From assembly GCF_031755915.1 (NCBI RefSeq), contig NC_083389.1, positions 19,554,001-19,618,000 of the forward strand: a stretch of DNA of 64,000 nucleotides, given 5' to 3'. Source of the stretch: Ziziphus jujuba. Its lineage: Eukaryota > Streptophyta > Magnoliopsida > Rosales > Rhamnaceae. This document shows, one piece after another, positions 1 through 11,350 of the stretch. The notes beneath the pieces were generated by a model, which did not search any database, was not told the DNA's origin, and worked only from the letters and a program-made list of their open reading frames with translations. How positions within the stretch are numbered: position 1 is the stretch's first letter; every line of letters begins with the position of its first letter. The position numbers and the translations under genes were made by a program.

Positions 1-1390
1 AAAAGTTAATAATATAATTTAAATAAGAATAAATGAAATATTAAATGATTACATGTTCTTTAATATAACTCACTAAAATATGACTACATTTTTTTTCCCT
101 ATACATCATGCTATTAAATAAATTGGTGCTTGTAAAATTTATCCCCAAAAAGAAGAAAAAAAAAAAAAGGAAAATGATGCTTGTAGCATTATTAGTTTTT
201 TAAACCATGTCTATATATACATATATATGATATTGAACATAAGGGAATTTGTACGCAACGCTCCTACATGGAAATCTCGGAATTTTTGAGAAAAAACAAA
301 AATGAATAGTTGAATACAAATTGACGTTTTGCTAAATTTGGACCACACCTATTCATTGCACATATGTTAATTTTTTTTTTCCATTTATTTTTGCAGGAAA
401 ACGTTTTATATTTCTTTTTTGCACGATTTTGTTAGCAACGAGAAGAAGAAGATGATGATGATGATGGTGATAAAAACGAGATGATAGGTTATTTCCATAC
501 CATTATGTCTGACATGTATCACTTAAGAACTCTAACGCTAATATATTATTAATCCTAGTCATTAATTGATCTCATCTAGTATTGCATAATTGTCTGACAG
601 ATCTGTGTTTTTGTTTGATTATATGACTGTGTACTAAAGGCTATAAATATGGGGTGTTTTTTGTAATATAATTTTATTAGCATCTATTTTTTATAGCATT
701 ATCTTTGTGTAATATTTTTATTTAAAAATGCTTTATAGGTGAAATATTTGGTTATACATAATAAAAAATGCTTTTAAAATTATATTTAATATATTAATTA
801 ATGCATTGGATCATAAGGCCATTCCGAACTTTTTATGAATGGGGTTAATCTTAGCATGAAAAGGAATAATTCACTTTCTTTGCTCTACAGGAAGATGCGA
901 ATCGCAAAGGCCTTTTTATCATGTAGATGTTTAGATAGTGGTAAAATTAATGGGATTCTAAAATTTTTTAAAATAGTAATTTTTTTTTTTTTGTATAATT
1001 TTTAAGAGAAGGAATTTATGGATTCCAATGGAAAATAAATATCATAATATGAGAAAGTGAGTGGGAAAGTGGATCCTACTAAAAATATATTATTCTAAAA
1101 TTCCCTGAAAATTGATTTTATATTTTTTTTTAAGTATAATTTTATCCTTTAATTTTAATGTACAAATTTATTTAATTATTTGTAAGTCTTATTTTTTTTA
1201 TAATTAACCAAATACTATAAAAAGAATCCCAAAAAAACTCATTCTCAGGAAATTTAATCCAAAGAAACTAATTCTTGGGAATCAGTTTTCTTTAATATTT
1301 TTCCTTTTACCAAACTTCCCAGTAAAGTTAGTTTCAAATTTCACCAAGGAGAGAGAAACAAACTGAAAACCAGCCTCAATCTTAGCACAA
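1..1390. other. AT-rich intergenic DNA
   Basis: No supportable gene. The stretch holds poly-A/T runs and a short GAA/GAT triplet tract near 440-475. It ends where LINE-derived coding similarity starts. Confidence 0.6.
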
Positions 1391-3560
1391 AATGGAATAA
1401 TGGTTGCTTGGAACTTATGTTGTAAATCGATCTCCTTTGACAGCTTATGCATTAAGGATTTGGCTACTTTTAATAAATTCTTACTTAATAAATTATTAGA
1501 ATGTTATGAACAAAAATTATTTTGTTTATCTTTTCTTTGGGCAAGGTATAAAGGTAAATTTAATCGTTACTTCCATTTCCATTCTTCAATTTGGTTGGGT
1601 ATGTATGCTTTGCAAGAAATTATTTTTTCTTATTGTCGATGAATTATTGGTAATGATTTTAGTATTCATTTTTGGAAGGATAATTGGACATGTACCCCTC
1701 TTTATCATTTTATTATCCTTTTCTATATCGTTGGGATGCAAATATTCCGGTTTTGAATTGGATTGATGATAATGGTCATTAGTTATTGCTTTCTAATTTT
1801 TGTATTAATTTTCCTAAGCTTGCTACTAAAGTTGATAATATTTTTGTTGATTTGCATGGCTCTTATAGCTTAGTTTGGATGCATTCTATTACTTGTAATA
1901 TTTCCTGTGAACACATGTATTTGCACCTTTCAGATCTTATTTTGCCTTTATCATGGGCTAAGTCTCTTCGGCTAGTTTCATCATTCCATCGCATTCAATG
2001 CTTTGTTGGCATATTTTTCATCATCGGCTTCCAATTGATGAGGTTCTTATGCATGCTAGCTTTTCAGTTGCATTTAGATGTGCTTTATGTAAACAAGACT
2101 TGGAATCTTTCAGACATCTTTTTTTTACTTGTGCTTATGCTACAGCTATTTGGGATTTTACTCGTATGAATTTTGAGGTTAATTTGGATCCTTCCAATTC
2201 TCCTCCTCATTTGTTTTTGTAAGTTTTGTTGGTAAGATTAAGCTCTTAACTTTCAAATATTTGGAAAGCAGTGATAATTTATGGATTTTAAATGATTTAG
2301 TTTACTCAAAATCACATGATTTTTTTTTTAGGGGATTTATTCCTATTTCTTGGGTTTTTAGCTTTATTAACACTTCCATTATTGAGGCTAATAGTTTCAA
2401 TTTCAGGTTATGAGAAATTCATTGCAACATCTAGTGGTTCTTAAAGGTTTAGGCGTTAGGCTTAGGCCTTCAAAGGCTCTTAGGTTTGTTCCGGTGCATT
2501 AGATTTTGCCTTCTTGTGGTTGGCTTAAGGTAAATATTGATGGAGCTTCGAATGGAACTCCTGATCCTATTGGTGGTGGAGATGTTTTTCGGACCTATCA
2601 TGACTTGTTACATGGTTGTTTTACTATTTTTTTGGGCATGACTTGGGCTTTTAAGGCAGAACTTACCGCTACAATTTAAGCTTTGGAGATTGCTCCAAAC
2701 TTTGGATGGGATTATATTTGGTTAGACTGTGATTCCAGTTATGTAGTTAATCTTTTCCAATCAAAGTCTCTTTCGGTTCCTCAAAAGTTTCGGGCTTGGT
2801 GGTATAATTGTATCATTTTGTTTCTTTAATTCATTTTTGGGTATTTTTCAGGAAGGTAATAGGGTCGTAATTTTTTTTATTTAAGGTTGCGGTTTCTTCT
2901 TCTTTGTATGGTTAGAGTACTTCTTTGCCTAATTCTTGTATACTTGCACATCAGGAGGATCTTGTGGGTGGCAAAGCATGCTAGTTTTAAAATGGTCTAC
3001 AATTTTGTTTTTGGTTACTGTTGTGATGACCATTGTAAGCATGTTTTAAAGCACTAGTAGGCTATTTGGTGTCTAATTTCATATCGTCAAAGTATAAATC
3101 CATGGATGAGTCAAATATAATAATAGTCACTCTTATAATGCTGAAGTCTTTTTAAAGTAGTTGGCTTCAAAGTTTGAAAGAATTTTAAAGTTAAGCATGC
3201 TTAAACAAGAGTAATTATAAGATGGATGACCTCTTGGGAAGCCCTGAATATAAAATCTTATACCGAGTGCGGTAGCTAAATTGTGGACAATCCATACCGA
3301 GTATGGTGATTAAATTGAGGACAATACCAATAAAGAATGACAGGTTTGCCATCCCAAGTACTTTTTTTCCTAATGGATGTTTTCCCCACAGTGGTTTTTC
3401 TTCCTTCAAGTTTTAATGAGATTGAGTTTGGATTCTATAGATTTTACCTTTTGTCTTATCAACTTTGTAATCTTTTTATATTTTAATAAATTTTGTCTGT
3501 TGAGTTTTGAGGTTAGGGGGTGTCAACCTAGTTACGATGCTATTTCCTCTTTATTTTCTT
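1391..3560 (+). mobile_element. Degenerate LINE (non-LTR retrotransposon) 3' part
   Basis: Translations carry hallmarks of the C-terminal half of a plant LINE ORF2, broken by many stops and frameshifts. A stretch near 1430-1560 matches the post-RT region (IKDLATFNKFLLNK). A zf-RVT zinc-finger-like block lies at about 1998-2160, with residues C-A-L-C and H-L-F-F-T-C. An RNase H (RVT_3) block lies at about 2515-2810, with the motif GWLKVNIDGAS and a later DCDSSYVVNLF. About 3400-3560 looks like the LINE 3' end, but it is separated from the RNase H block by a Cassandra-like LTR. The element is non-functional. Order and strand of the blocks are consistent with one plus-strand copy; the 5' boundary is not resolved. 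Confidence 0.8.
3022..3390 (+). mobile_element. Solo Cassandra TRIM LTR with 5S-rRNA-derived segment
   Basis: The segment starts TGTGATGACC and aligns along its length with the three LTR copies at 28430-29521. About 3178-3246 resembles the internal promoter half of plant 5S rRNA: the motifs AAGTTAAGCATGCTT and GATGGATGACCTC are visible, followed by TTGGGAAG. 5S-derived sequence inside the LTR is the defining trait of Cassandra terminal-repeat retrotransposons in miniature. Only one LTR is present and no primer-binding site follows, so it is called solo. The right edge is approximate. It sits between the RNase H block and the 3' end of the surrounding LINE. Confidence 0.8.
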
Positions 3561-4800
3561 AGATAATCTATTTTTGAAAACTTTTTTTTTTCTAGCCTAC
3601 AATATTTATTTGGAGAAATTATGATGTTCTTATAACACCAATAATATTTTTTTTTTTAAAATAAAAGTCTTTTAATTTTTACTAAAGATAGAACCAAGTG
3701 TTTTTTAAAAAATATATATTTTTTAGTTTTTGCCAATCTTATAACCAAATGTTTTCTTTTTATTTGCTACATTAATTTAAGCTTCAAAAGCACAACTAAA
3801 ATTTAACTATACATGTCTTAATAAACTTGGGATAACTTTTAACTATAAATGCAAGGATTTTTTTTTTCTTTTTTGAAAACTTTGTGGTAGTTTCATAAGA
3901 TCAAAAATGTGTAAAAAGAAGTGTCAAAAACATTTTTGAGAGTAAGAATATCTACAAATTTTTTTTTTTCAAGATACCAAAATATTCACCAAATATATTT
4001 ACCAAATGTCACTTTATATTTGTTAAGATATTATTGATTGATATATTCATATAATTTAAATATAAATGCATGGACCTTTAAATTCAAAAATAAATTAAAA
4101 AAATAAGCTAATTAAATATTTTCATATCATTTGGTCAATAAATTTGGTGAATATTTTAATAAAGCATTATTAATTTTTTTCTTTTTGGTGAATAGCTAGT
4201 AATATCTCCCTTTAATTTATATGTAAGAACATCTTTAATGGTGAATATAAATTATTGTTTATATAGAAATTGATATTGTATAAATGAAATAAATCCTTTA
4301 AAAATAAAAGGTCATTTTAATATTGTTTATTTATATTTTTACCATATTAGTTTAACATAATATTTAAATAGATTCATTAGATATTTTTTTAGTGACTGTC
4401 TTTTCTTAATACGATAAAAAAAACTAATAATGGACTATGTTATTAAAAATGTTTTAAAGCTCATAGAAGTGCCAAAAATATTACTATCTCAAAAAAGTTA
4501 TGCTATATATCATTATTTATAATAATCATTATTTTATATAACAAATTTTAATTAATTTTTTTATTTTAAAATTTTAAAAATAAATTTTTTAATATTAACT
4601 ATTTAAATTATTATTTAACATATAAATTTTATTAATAATTATTCATCAAGGAAATAACATTTTCACCTCAAAAATCCTTATTAACAAAATTAAATTAAAA
4701 TTAAAAAATGGTAGTTGAATAGATAAATAAGGTCAATTATTAATAAGTAAGATAGATTAACAAAGTAGATGATGAGTAAGTACCCACTTTCCTCACACTT
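3561..4800. other. AT-rich intergenic DNA
   Basis: No gene is supported. The stretch is dominated by A/T homopolymer and AT-rich low-complexity sequence. A motif ATCTTTAATGGTGAATAT near 4230 resembles the terminal motifs of plant hAT-type MITEs, but no second end was located. Confidence 0.5.
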
Positions 4801-4812
4801 TCCCAATTAGAG

Positions 4813-5036
4813 CACGTGACACGTATGCAATTTTGTTCCCAAGTGTAAAATCAAAGATAGCTAATATTTTTATTCCAAAAAAACAAAGATGGCTAATATT
4901 TTATTTATTTATTTATTTTATTTCGCTATATTCGATTTTAGCCATACAAATACATTAAAAGTACAAACGCAGTCGTTACAATTTTTCTAAATTTACCAAA
5001 ATAACCATGACCGACCCTTCTCTTTGACCAATCAGA
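4813..5036 (+). promoter_or_regulatory. Upstream cis-motifs of the RING-H2 gene (G-box, W-box, CCAAT)
   Basis: A perfect G-box CACGTG lies at 4813-4818, about 430 bases before the predicted TATA box. Around 5024-5034 a W-box core (TTGACC) overlaps a CCAAT motif. G-boxes bind bZIP/bHLH factors and W-boxes bind WRKY factors. Use of these sites here is inference from position and consensus only. Confidence 0.4.
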
Positions 5037-5202
5037 AAGCATTTGCTAGCCGTCCCTCAAGTGGGACCCACTAGAAGACGATGTACCATTGGACGGTGTC
5101 ACAGCATGTAATTTTCGTACCCCTCATTTTTTTTTTTTTTTGAATTATACCCTTTTTTTTTTTTTTTTTGGGACTCCGTAGCTGAAACAGAAGCTTCCAC
5201 CT

Positions 5203-5345
5203 TCTCTATCTCTCTCTCTCTCTCTCTAGATATTCCCATTTCTCTCTCTATAAAAGCTTTCCCATCTTAGACCATCTTTCTCTTGAGACTCTCTCTTTAT
5301 CTCTCTCTCTCTCTCACAAAGCCCTTTCTCTCTCTCTCTCTCTCA
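5203..5345 (+). repeat. CT microsatellites in core promoter and 5' leader
   Basis: Two (CT)n tracts, about 5203-5228 and 5299-5345, flank the TATA box and run almost to the start codon of the RING-H2 gene. Pyrimidine-rich tracts of this kind are common in plant leaders. Confidence 0.85.
5249..5255 (+). promoter_or_regulatory. TATA box (TATAAAA)
   Basis: TATAAAA lies 96 bases before the ATG at 5351. That predicts transcription starting near 5280 and a leader of about 70 bases that is mostly CT repeat. Confidence 0.65.
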
Positions 5346-5350
5346 TCTCC

Positions 5351-5860
5351 ATGGGCTTCCCAGTCGGGTACACGGAGGTTTTCTTCCCCAATCTCTTTCT
5401 TCACACACTTTCCCTTCTGGGTTTTATCAGAAGTCTAATTTACTCGCTCTTTCACTTTCTGGGCCTTTCAGATTTCCTTGAAACCGATGTCGTTTGGCCC
5501 CAGTCCTTCACCCAAATGCCCGATAATCCACCCGTATCCGCGCTTTTGATCCGAGAATTCCTACCCGTCATCAAATTCCAGGATTTGGGAACAGTAGCCG
5601 GGGCCGGCGCTGCAGACCCGCCGGAAAGTTGCGCTGTGTGCTTGTATGAGTTTGAAGGTGGGGAGGAGATCAGGTGCTTGACGAATTGCAAGCACATTTT
5701 CCACCGGGCTTGTTTGGACCGTTGGATGGACCATGATCAGAAAACTTGTCCTCTATGTAGGACCCCCTTCGTGCCTGATGAGATGAAAGATGAGTTTAAT
5801 CAACGGCTCTGGGCTGCTTCTGGGGTCACTGATTTTTACAGTGAGTACAGCTCGGTTTGA
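5351..5860 (+). CDS. BRH1: RING-H2 zinc finger protein, BRH1-like E3 ubiquitin ligase
   Basis: Single-exon gene for 169 residues, close to the length of the plant BRH1/RHA1 group of small RING-H2 proteins. The start MGFPVGYTEV is typical of BRH1 (brassinosteroid-responsive RING-H2). Residues about 10-40 form a hydrophobic N-terminal membrane segment. The C-terminal C3H2C3 RING uses C94, C97, C113, H115, H118, C121, C133 and C136, with W125 at the usual E2-contact position. The family acts as E3 ubiquitin ligases that bind E2 through the RING; the substrate is unknown. The start is the first ATG after the TATA box and CT-rich leader. No break or odd residue is seen. The symbol is by family resemblance; orthology to Arabidopsis BRH1 is inferred, not tested. 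Confidence 0.93.
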   Translation: MGFPVGYTEVFFPNLFLHTLSLLGFIRSLIYSLFHFLGLSDFLETDVVWPQSFTQMPDNPPVSALLIREFLPVIKFQDLGTVAGAGAADPPESCAVCLYEFEGGEEIRCLTNCKHIFHRACLDRWMDHDQKTCPLCRTPFVPDEMKDEFNQRLWAASGVTDFYSEYSSV

Positions 5861-8330
5861 GGTGGTTCTTCAGTCTTTTTTTTTTCTTTTTTTTCTCTTT
5901 TTCTTCTTTGTTCTTTTTCCCCCATGTATGGTGAGGTTTTTGAAATTTGTATATATACATGAAAAAAAATGGGTATCTTAACCCAAAAAAAAAAAAAGTA
6001 CAAAAAAAAAAAAAAAGAAATTTTGATAGTTTCTAAAATATGCTTCAATATGAAATTGAAATGCATAGATTCTTCTATGATAATTTTTACCCATATGATT
6101 TACTATTTTCTTTCTCTCTCTCTCTCTCTCTTCTTCATTTTATTTTGTTAGGCAAGGGAGGTAGAATATTTGATGGAAAAAAGGAAAAAGAAAAAAAAGA
6201 AAAAGAAAATTGGTATGTTTTATTTTTATATGTTATTTGTGTTTTGTTTATTCGGAATTGGAGTCGCATCTTAGTCATGGTTGCATTTAATAAACAGAAG
6301 TGGGATGGAGTTGTTGAGATTAGAAAAATTGGAGGTGGGTCATGTGATTCATGTATATGGATCAATATTAAATTCGGTTTTTAGATATTTGGAAGATTAA
6401 ATTATCTTCTTTTTGTTTTTTGGTAATAATTTTTAATTATATTGAAACAAAAATCATTTAAATGTTTTACAAATTTTGAGATATTTATAATGGGAATTAA
6501 AGAATATTGAGTAGGATTTGATGAAGGTTGCATCTGGATTTATTTGGATCTTGTCAGTGTCAAATAGCAGGATCCTTTTTGGTTAAAGTCATTAAGCCAA
6601 GGAACCCACAAGAAAATATATTTTATATATATATATATAGGTCCACTTGAAGTTGTACCTGTTAGTACTGTTACTAAATGCTTTTCCTTGATTAAAAAAA
6701 AAAAATTCTCATAAAACTTGTTTCAAATTTTGGATATGCTATGAAAAATTTTAAGGAAATATTAAAAGGGTATGAAGTGTTACAGTTCATGTTACATTTC
6801 ATGTGATATTTAATCACTTGTATGCCATGTCAGGAACTTGACAACCATAAGGGAAAAGGAAATCAGAAACGTATTTTAGTATGATTGAAAGAAAATTATG
6901 TAAAAAAAGAATGGATGACATAAAAATAAGAATGAAATATGCAAGTTTTAAGAAATTTTAAACTTTGTATTAAATGTTTGTGGAATTTCTTTTGCTTTTT
7001 TTTTTTTTTTTTTTTTAGTTCTCTTTTTTCATTGGAAAATTCAAACTCCAAAATGTAGCAAAAGTTGGTCATTTAATAATCCCAAAGTTTATAAGGAGTA
7101 AGATTTAAGTCATGTATTATTTCCCTTACCTTAAAAGTTGAACCATAAAAAAAAATTAAAAAATTAAAAATAAAAAATTAATTACTTTTGGTTAGAGAAC
7201 ATTAGACTTTTTTGGGTTACAAACTTTGCATCAAAAAGAGTTTTGTATTCTCCGAATTACTTAGAACGCCTACCTCAAGTTATTCAAACTCAATGCTTGT
7301 TATAGAAGGGTTAGGCACAGCTAAAATCTAACAATTCATTGGAAAATATCGAAAGTACCTTGTCTACCATATTTCAAGTATGACATGAAAATTTTTAAGA
7401 AGTCATTGAGACATTTTCTGAAGGACCAGCATCAATGTTGGTTGTGACCTTTCCTAGAGGTTTTCATTCTTTGTGATAATTGCATTCACCAATTGACGAG
7501 GATTTGGATAGAGATAGAGAGAAAGAGAGCCTTAGACTTATATATATGTAGTTGTTTTTAGATTTTTTATTTTATTTTATTTAATCAATTAAGATATTCG
7601 GTTGACAAATAATTTGTAGGAATTGATACTTAACCAGATAAGGGAACGACAATCTTAAGTAATATCTATTCCTCTAAAATAATGACTTAGTATTCCACAC
7701 CTAAATGTAAAGAATGCCCATTTCATTACTTGCCTTAGGTTATCTTATTTATTTATTTTTTCATGATTTGAAAATGTAATCTCAATGTTTCTAATTTCTT
7801 TTTTCTACCTTTTCTATTTAGTTTCTCTATCAACTTTTTTCTATCCTCTTTGAAACACAAATCTTAATCCAATTTAGAACGTACTTTAAATTAAGGATGA
7901 TCATCACTAATTGAAGTATTCATTTAGGCACTACAACATAAATATAGGCTATAGTGATATAAATCATGAGGGTTGAAGCATAAATGCCATGAGTTGCATA
8001 CCAATTTGCATAGTTATTCTTAATAAATAAAGTATAGAAACTGAAAGATGTATACAAAGTTATGATCTATTTGGAACATGTTTTTTTGTTATGTTAATTA
8101 AAAATCATTAATACTTTATATTCTATACTTCCTAAGACTAAGTAGGAATATATACCCAATAGATTAAAATTGTACATGTAAGTTCTACTCGGATTACATG
8201 CAATCCCTGTAATTTGCATGTAATTTATCATTGAATTAGTGGGATTATTACACATAATGGGAAATACCCATCATAATTTGGATGGCACCCTCCATCATAG
8301 CAGAATTTCAAATACAAAAGCAGAAAGTTT
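5861..8330. other. 3' flank and AT-rich intergenic DNA
   Basis: Immediately after the RING-H2 stop are T-rich and A-rich runs, probably the 3' UTR. A CT repeat lies near 6110-6131. Open frames here are low-complexity, and no protein similarity is recognisable up to 8330. Confidence 0.5.
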
Positions 8331-8640
8331 AATGGCTAATAATGGTGTTGCATGGTGTGTGTTGTTCTCAAGCTTATCAATATGGGTAATTGACTTTTGG
8401 GAAGGTATTTAAAATGGTGGGTGCATTGATATTTATGTAGTAACTCTAAAATTGAACATTGTACTTGACCCATCTCAATCTCAGGCTCTGCAGACTGTAG
8501 CAGTAACAGAGGTTTGCCACCTGCTTCAGAGCCCTTTTGCAAATCTTTCGCTAAGAAAATGAATTTGGTCTGCTCTGCTCGGCTCTGTTTGGGTTGTTTT
8601 TTACTCTGAAACTGGCCCAGATCCATATGTCATTCTCATC
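8331..8640. other. Moderately GC-rich island, unassigned
   Basis: This stretch is less AT-rich than its surroundings, especially 8480-8620. A 96-residue open frame lies on the minus strand (8336-8626), starting MDLGQFQSKK; it is not recognised as any family and no splice partners were found. It could be a non-coding transcript or a decayed gene. Confidence 0.25.
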
Positions 8641-10390
8641 TCTCATAATTGTGACAGCTGCATTAACATTTGATATTGATGTTCTACCCTTTTCTTACTT
8701 TATATTATTATAAAAATTAAAAAAATAAAAAAAAAAAACAGAAAGAGACAAAAGGGTTCTCAAATTGAATTTCTAAGACAATGTATTTAGAAGCAAACCA
8801 AACTCAATTGGTAATATATCATTTCAAATTAGACCTTTTGAGGCCAAACTAATTATAAAAATGACAGCATAGTCAACTATGTTTAGCAGATCAAGTCCCT
8901 TGTATTTAATTTAATGATGTACAATCAATCAAAACCCGCCTCTTCTAAAAGTCTACATTTAACCTACAAAATTATTGTTTTGTACCTTCCATTAAACCCC
9001 CAAAAAAAAAAAAATTTTGTTAAAAGGAAAACAAAAAAAAAAAATAATAAGAAGAAGAAGAACAAGAAATAACATTTTTTGTGTCTATGCACTATCTGTT
9101 TTTCTTCTTCTTCTTCTTCCTCTTCTTTTTCCCTTAGACTTTGTTTGTTAGGTGGAAAAATGGAATAAAGAAAAAGGACGAATAGAAAAATAGAAGAAGA
9201 GAAAATAAATTGGTTGTTGGAAGAAAAAGAGAATGATAGAAAATTAAGGGATGAATTTTCCATTCAAAACAATCCTCCACAGATAAAGAAATTATTGGAA
9301 AGAAAAACATTTAACAAATATAAAATAGCTAAACTTGAAATATTTTCATTCCTTCTACTTTTCACTTTTATACTAAATAAAGATATGAATCCTCTCGTAA
9401 TCAAAGCTTCACTTAAACTTTTAAGAACCTAAGGATAAATGAATATCAACCCATTGGAAGATTAATATTATTTTTCTCTCTTTTTAATTTCGAAAACTTT
9501 TAAATATAGTTAGTTTTTCAGTAAATAGCTATTAAATATATAAGTAAATAATAGTCAACTACCGATTAATTAAAAAAAATATATAAAATTGGAAATCTTA
9601 AAAGATAATAAAAAGTATTTTTAAAATCTGTACATGCAAGAATTTGAGAAGAAATATTTTGTTAAATGCTTTTCTTTTTTACGCATAAGTGGCTTGGTGG
9701 AAGTAAAACCAAATTCAAAAACATTAAAAATAATATTCAAAATGAATGAAAAAAAAAATCTAAAATCTATCTAAGTATTAAAAAAAAATGAAAAAAATAT
9801 CATTCTTTTAAAAAAGAATAAAAATTTAAAAATTTGTACAATCCCTAAAGTAATGTTTCAACATAAACTAAAAATAATTAATTATAACTTATATTATTTA
9901 TTTTGTTTTACATTTAATATGTAAAACTTTTATCTCCAAATACTTCAGGCAAAAGTGTACTTTTGTATTAAAGATTATATTTATATATATGGCTTCTATG
10001 GTACAAACGTTCATATTTTTTGATTATGCACACGTACTTAAAGATGATGATTTTTTAAAAATAATTATTAATGATAAATACAAAAATAATAATTTTTTAA
10101 ATAACTGTCATTTTTAAGAAACGTCTTTACGACTGTCCGTACAATAAAAAAATTTGGATGTCCACACAATAAAAAAAATGGACGTTTGCACTATAGAATT
10201 CTTTCATATATATAAGAATAAATGTTAAGAATTCAAAGTTTTTTTTTTCATATTTTAAAAATTTTTATTAGATAATTATATTAATGAATATTATTATTAC
10301 ATTTTATTAAAGGAGATTTATGATATATTTTTACTTTTATCCATGAATCTCTAAAAGAATTTAAAAAAAAAAAAGTTGCATTAAAGACTT
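8641..10390. other. AT-rich intergenic DNA
   Basis: No gene recognised. The stretch includes A-rich runs and CTT/GAA triplet tracts near 9045-9130. Its open frames are simple-sequence artefacts. Confidence 0.5.
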
Positions 10391-10391
10391 G

Positions 10392-11350
10392 GGGTATACT
10401 CACTTCAGATTTAAAAAACTTTTAAAAATTTCTATCGATTTGAAAAATGTAGATTTATTCAATTTAAACTTTTAAAAACTCTACAAAAATTTCAAAATAT
10501 TTGATGTAAACTTTAAAATTCTTTAAAAAATTATTAAAAATTTTGAGATATTCAATTAAAACCTTTTAAAAATCTATAAAAATAAAGTATATTCAACTAA
10601 CAATGAGTTTTACTGACTTTTTTAAATTCAGAACTTTATAAACTTTTAGGTTAAGAAAGAAAATATTTGCTTTAAAATTTCTCCTCATTCACCCCCATGA
10701 CTTTAGTAGACTTTTAAATTTTTTTTAAAATAACCCCAAATTAATTACGTACTATTTTTCAAACCGCTTCTCTCCCAATTATGCCTTAGTACTGTATAGA
10801 GCTTTGAGATTATATTCAACCCTTTTTTTTTTTTTTTTCTTGTCTTCAATATATCACATGAAAGAAAATTATATAAAGTGGAATATTTTTCCTATAATTT
10901 TTTTTTTGGTCTTGGTCTGCTATTGTTATAGCATGATTCAACTTATAGTATCTATTAAATTTTAATAAACTAGTAATAAAAAATATATATTAACTAAAAG
11001 ATAATTCAAATACAGAAATTTTATAAAATTATTATTAATTATCAGTACTGTTAGTTTTGTAAATAAATTTTCCTTTTTGATGTGATTTATTTATTTTAAG
11101 AAAATAATTATTGACATAAAAAAAAAAATCTATCCAATCGTTTAAAAATGAAAGTCGATTAAAGTTTATAAGAGTTTTTTTTCTAACTCTATGAAAGCTT
11201 AGTAAAGTCTATGAACATAAAGTTTATAAAAGTTTTTCATAATCCCTTAAACTTTATAAAATTCCATAAAAATTTATAAAACTAGTTAATAACTTAAAAA
11301 ATTTATAAAAGTATATTAAAATCAAAATTGAATATATTCTCTTAAATTTA
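10392..11350. mobile_element. Inverted-repeat, AT-rich MITE-like array
   Basis: The left part (about 10398-10620) repeats a roughly 50-base theme built on TTTTAAAAATCTATAAA and TATTCAATTTAAA. The right part (about 11155-11345) carries the same theme in reverse complement (TTTATAAAATTCCATAAA). Long subterminal repeats in opposite orientation are typical of Mutator-like non-autonomous elements. No transposase is present. Boundaries are approximate and no target duplication was confirmed. Confidence 0.45.

Noticed and set aside
3178..3246. 5S rRNA-like sequence as a possible 5S gene
   Set aside because: Only the internal promoter half is present and it is diverged. It lies in a Cassandra-type LTR, as do the copies at 28.6, 29.0 and 29.4 kb.
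8964..9263. Minus-strand open frame rich in Phe, Leu and Glu
   Set aside because: Produced by A/T and CTT/GAA simple repeats; no domain or splice partner.
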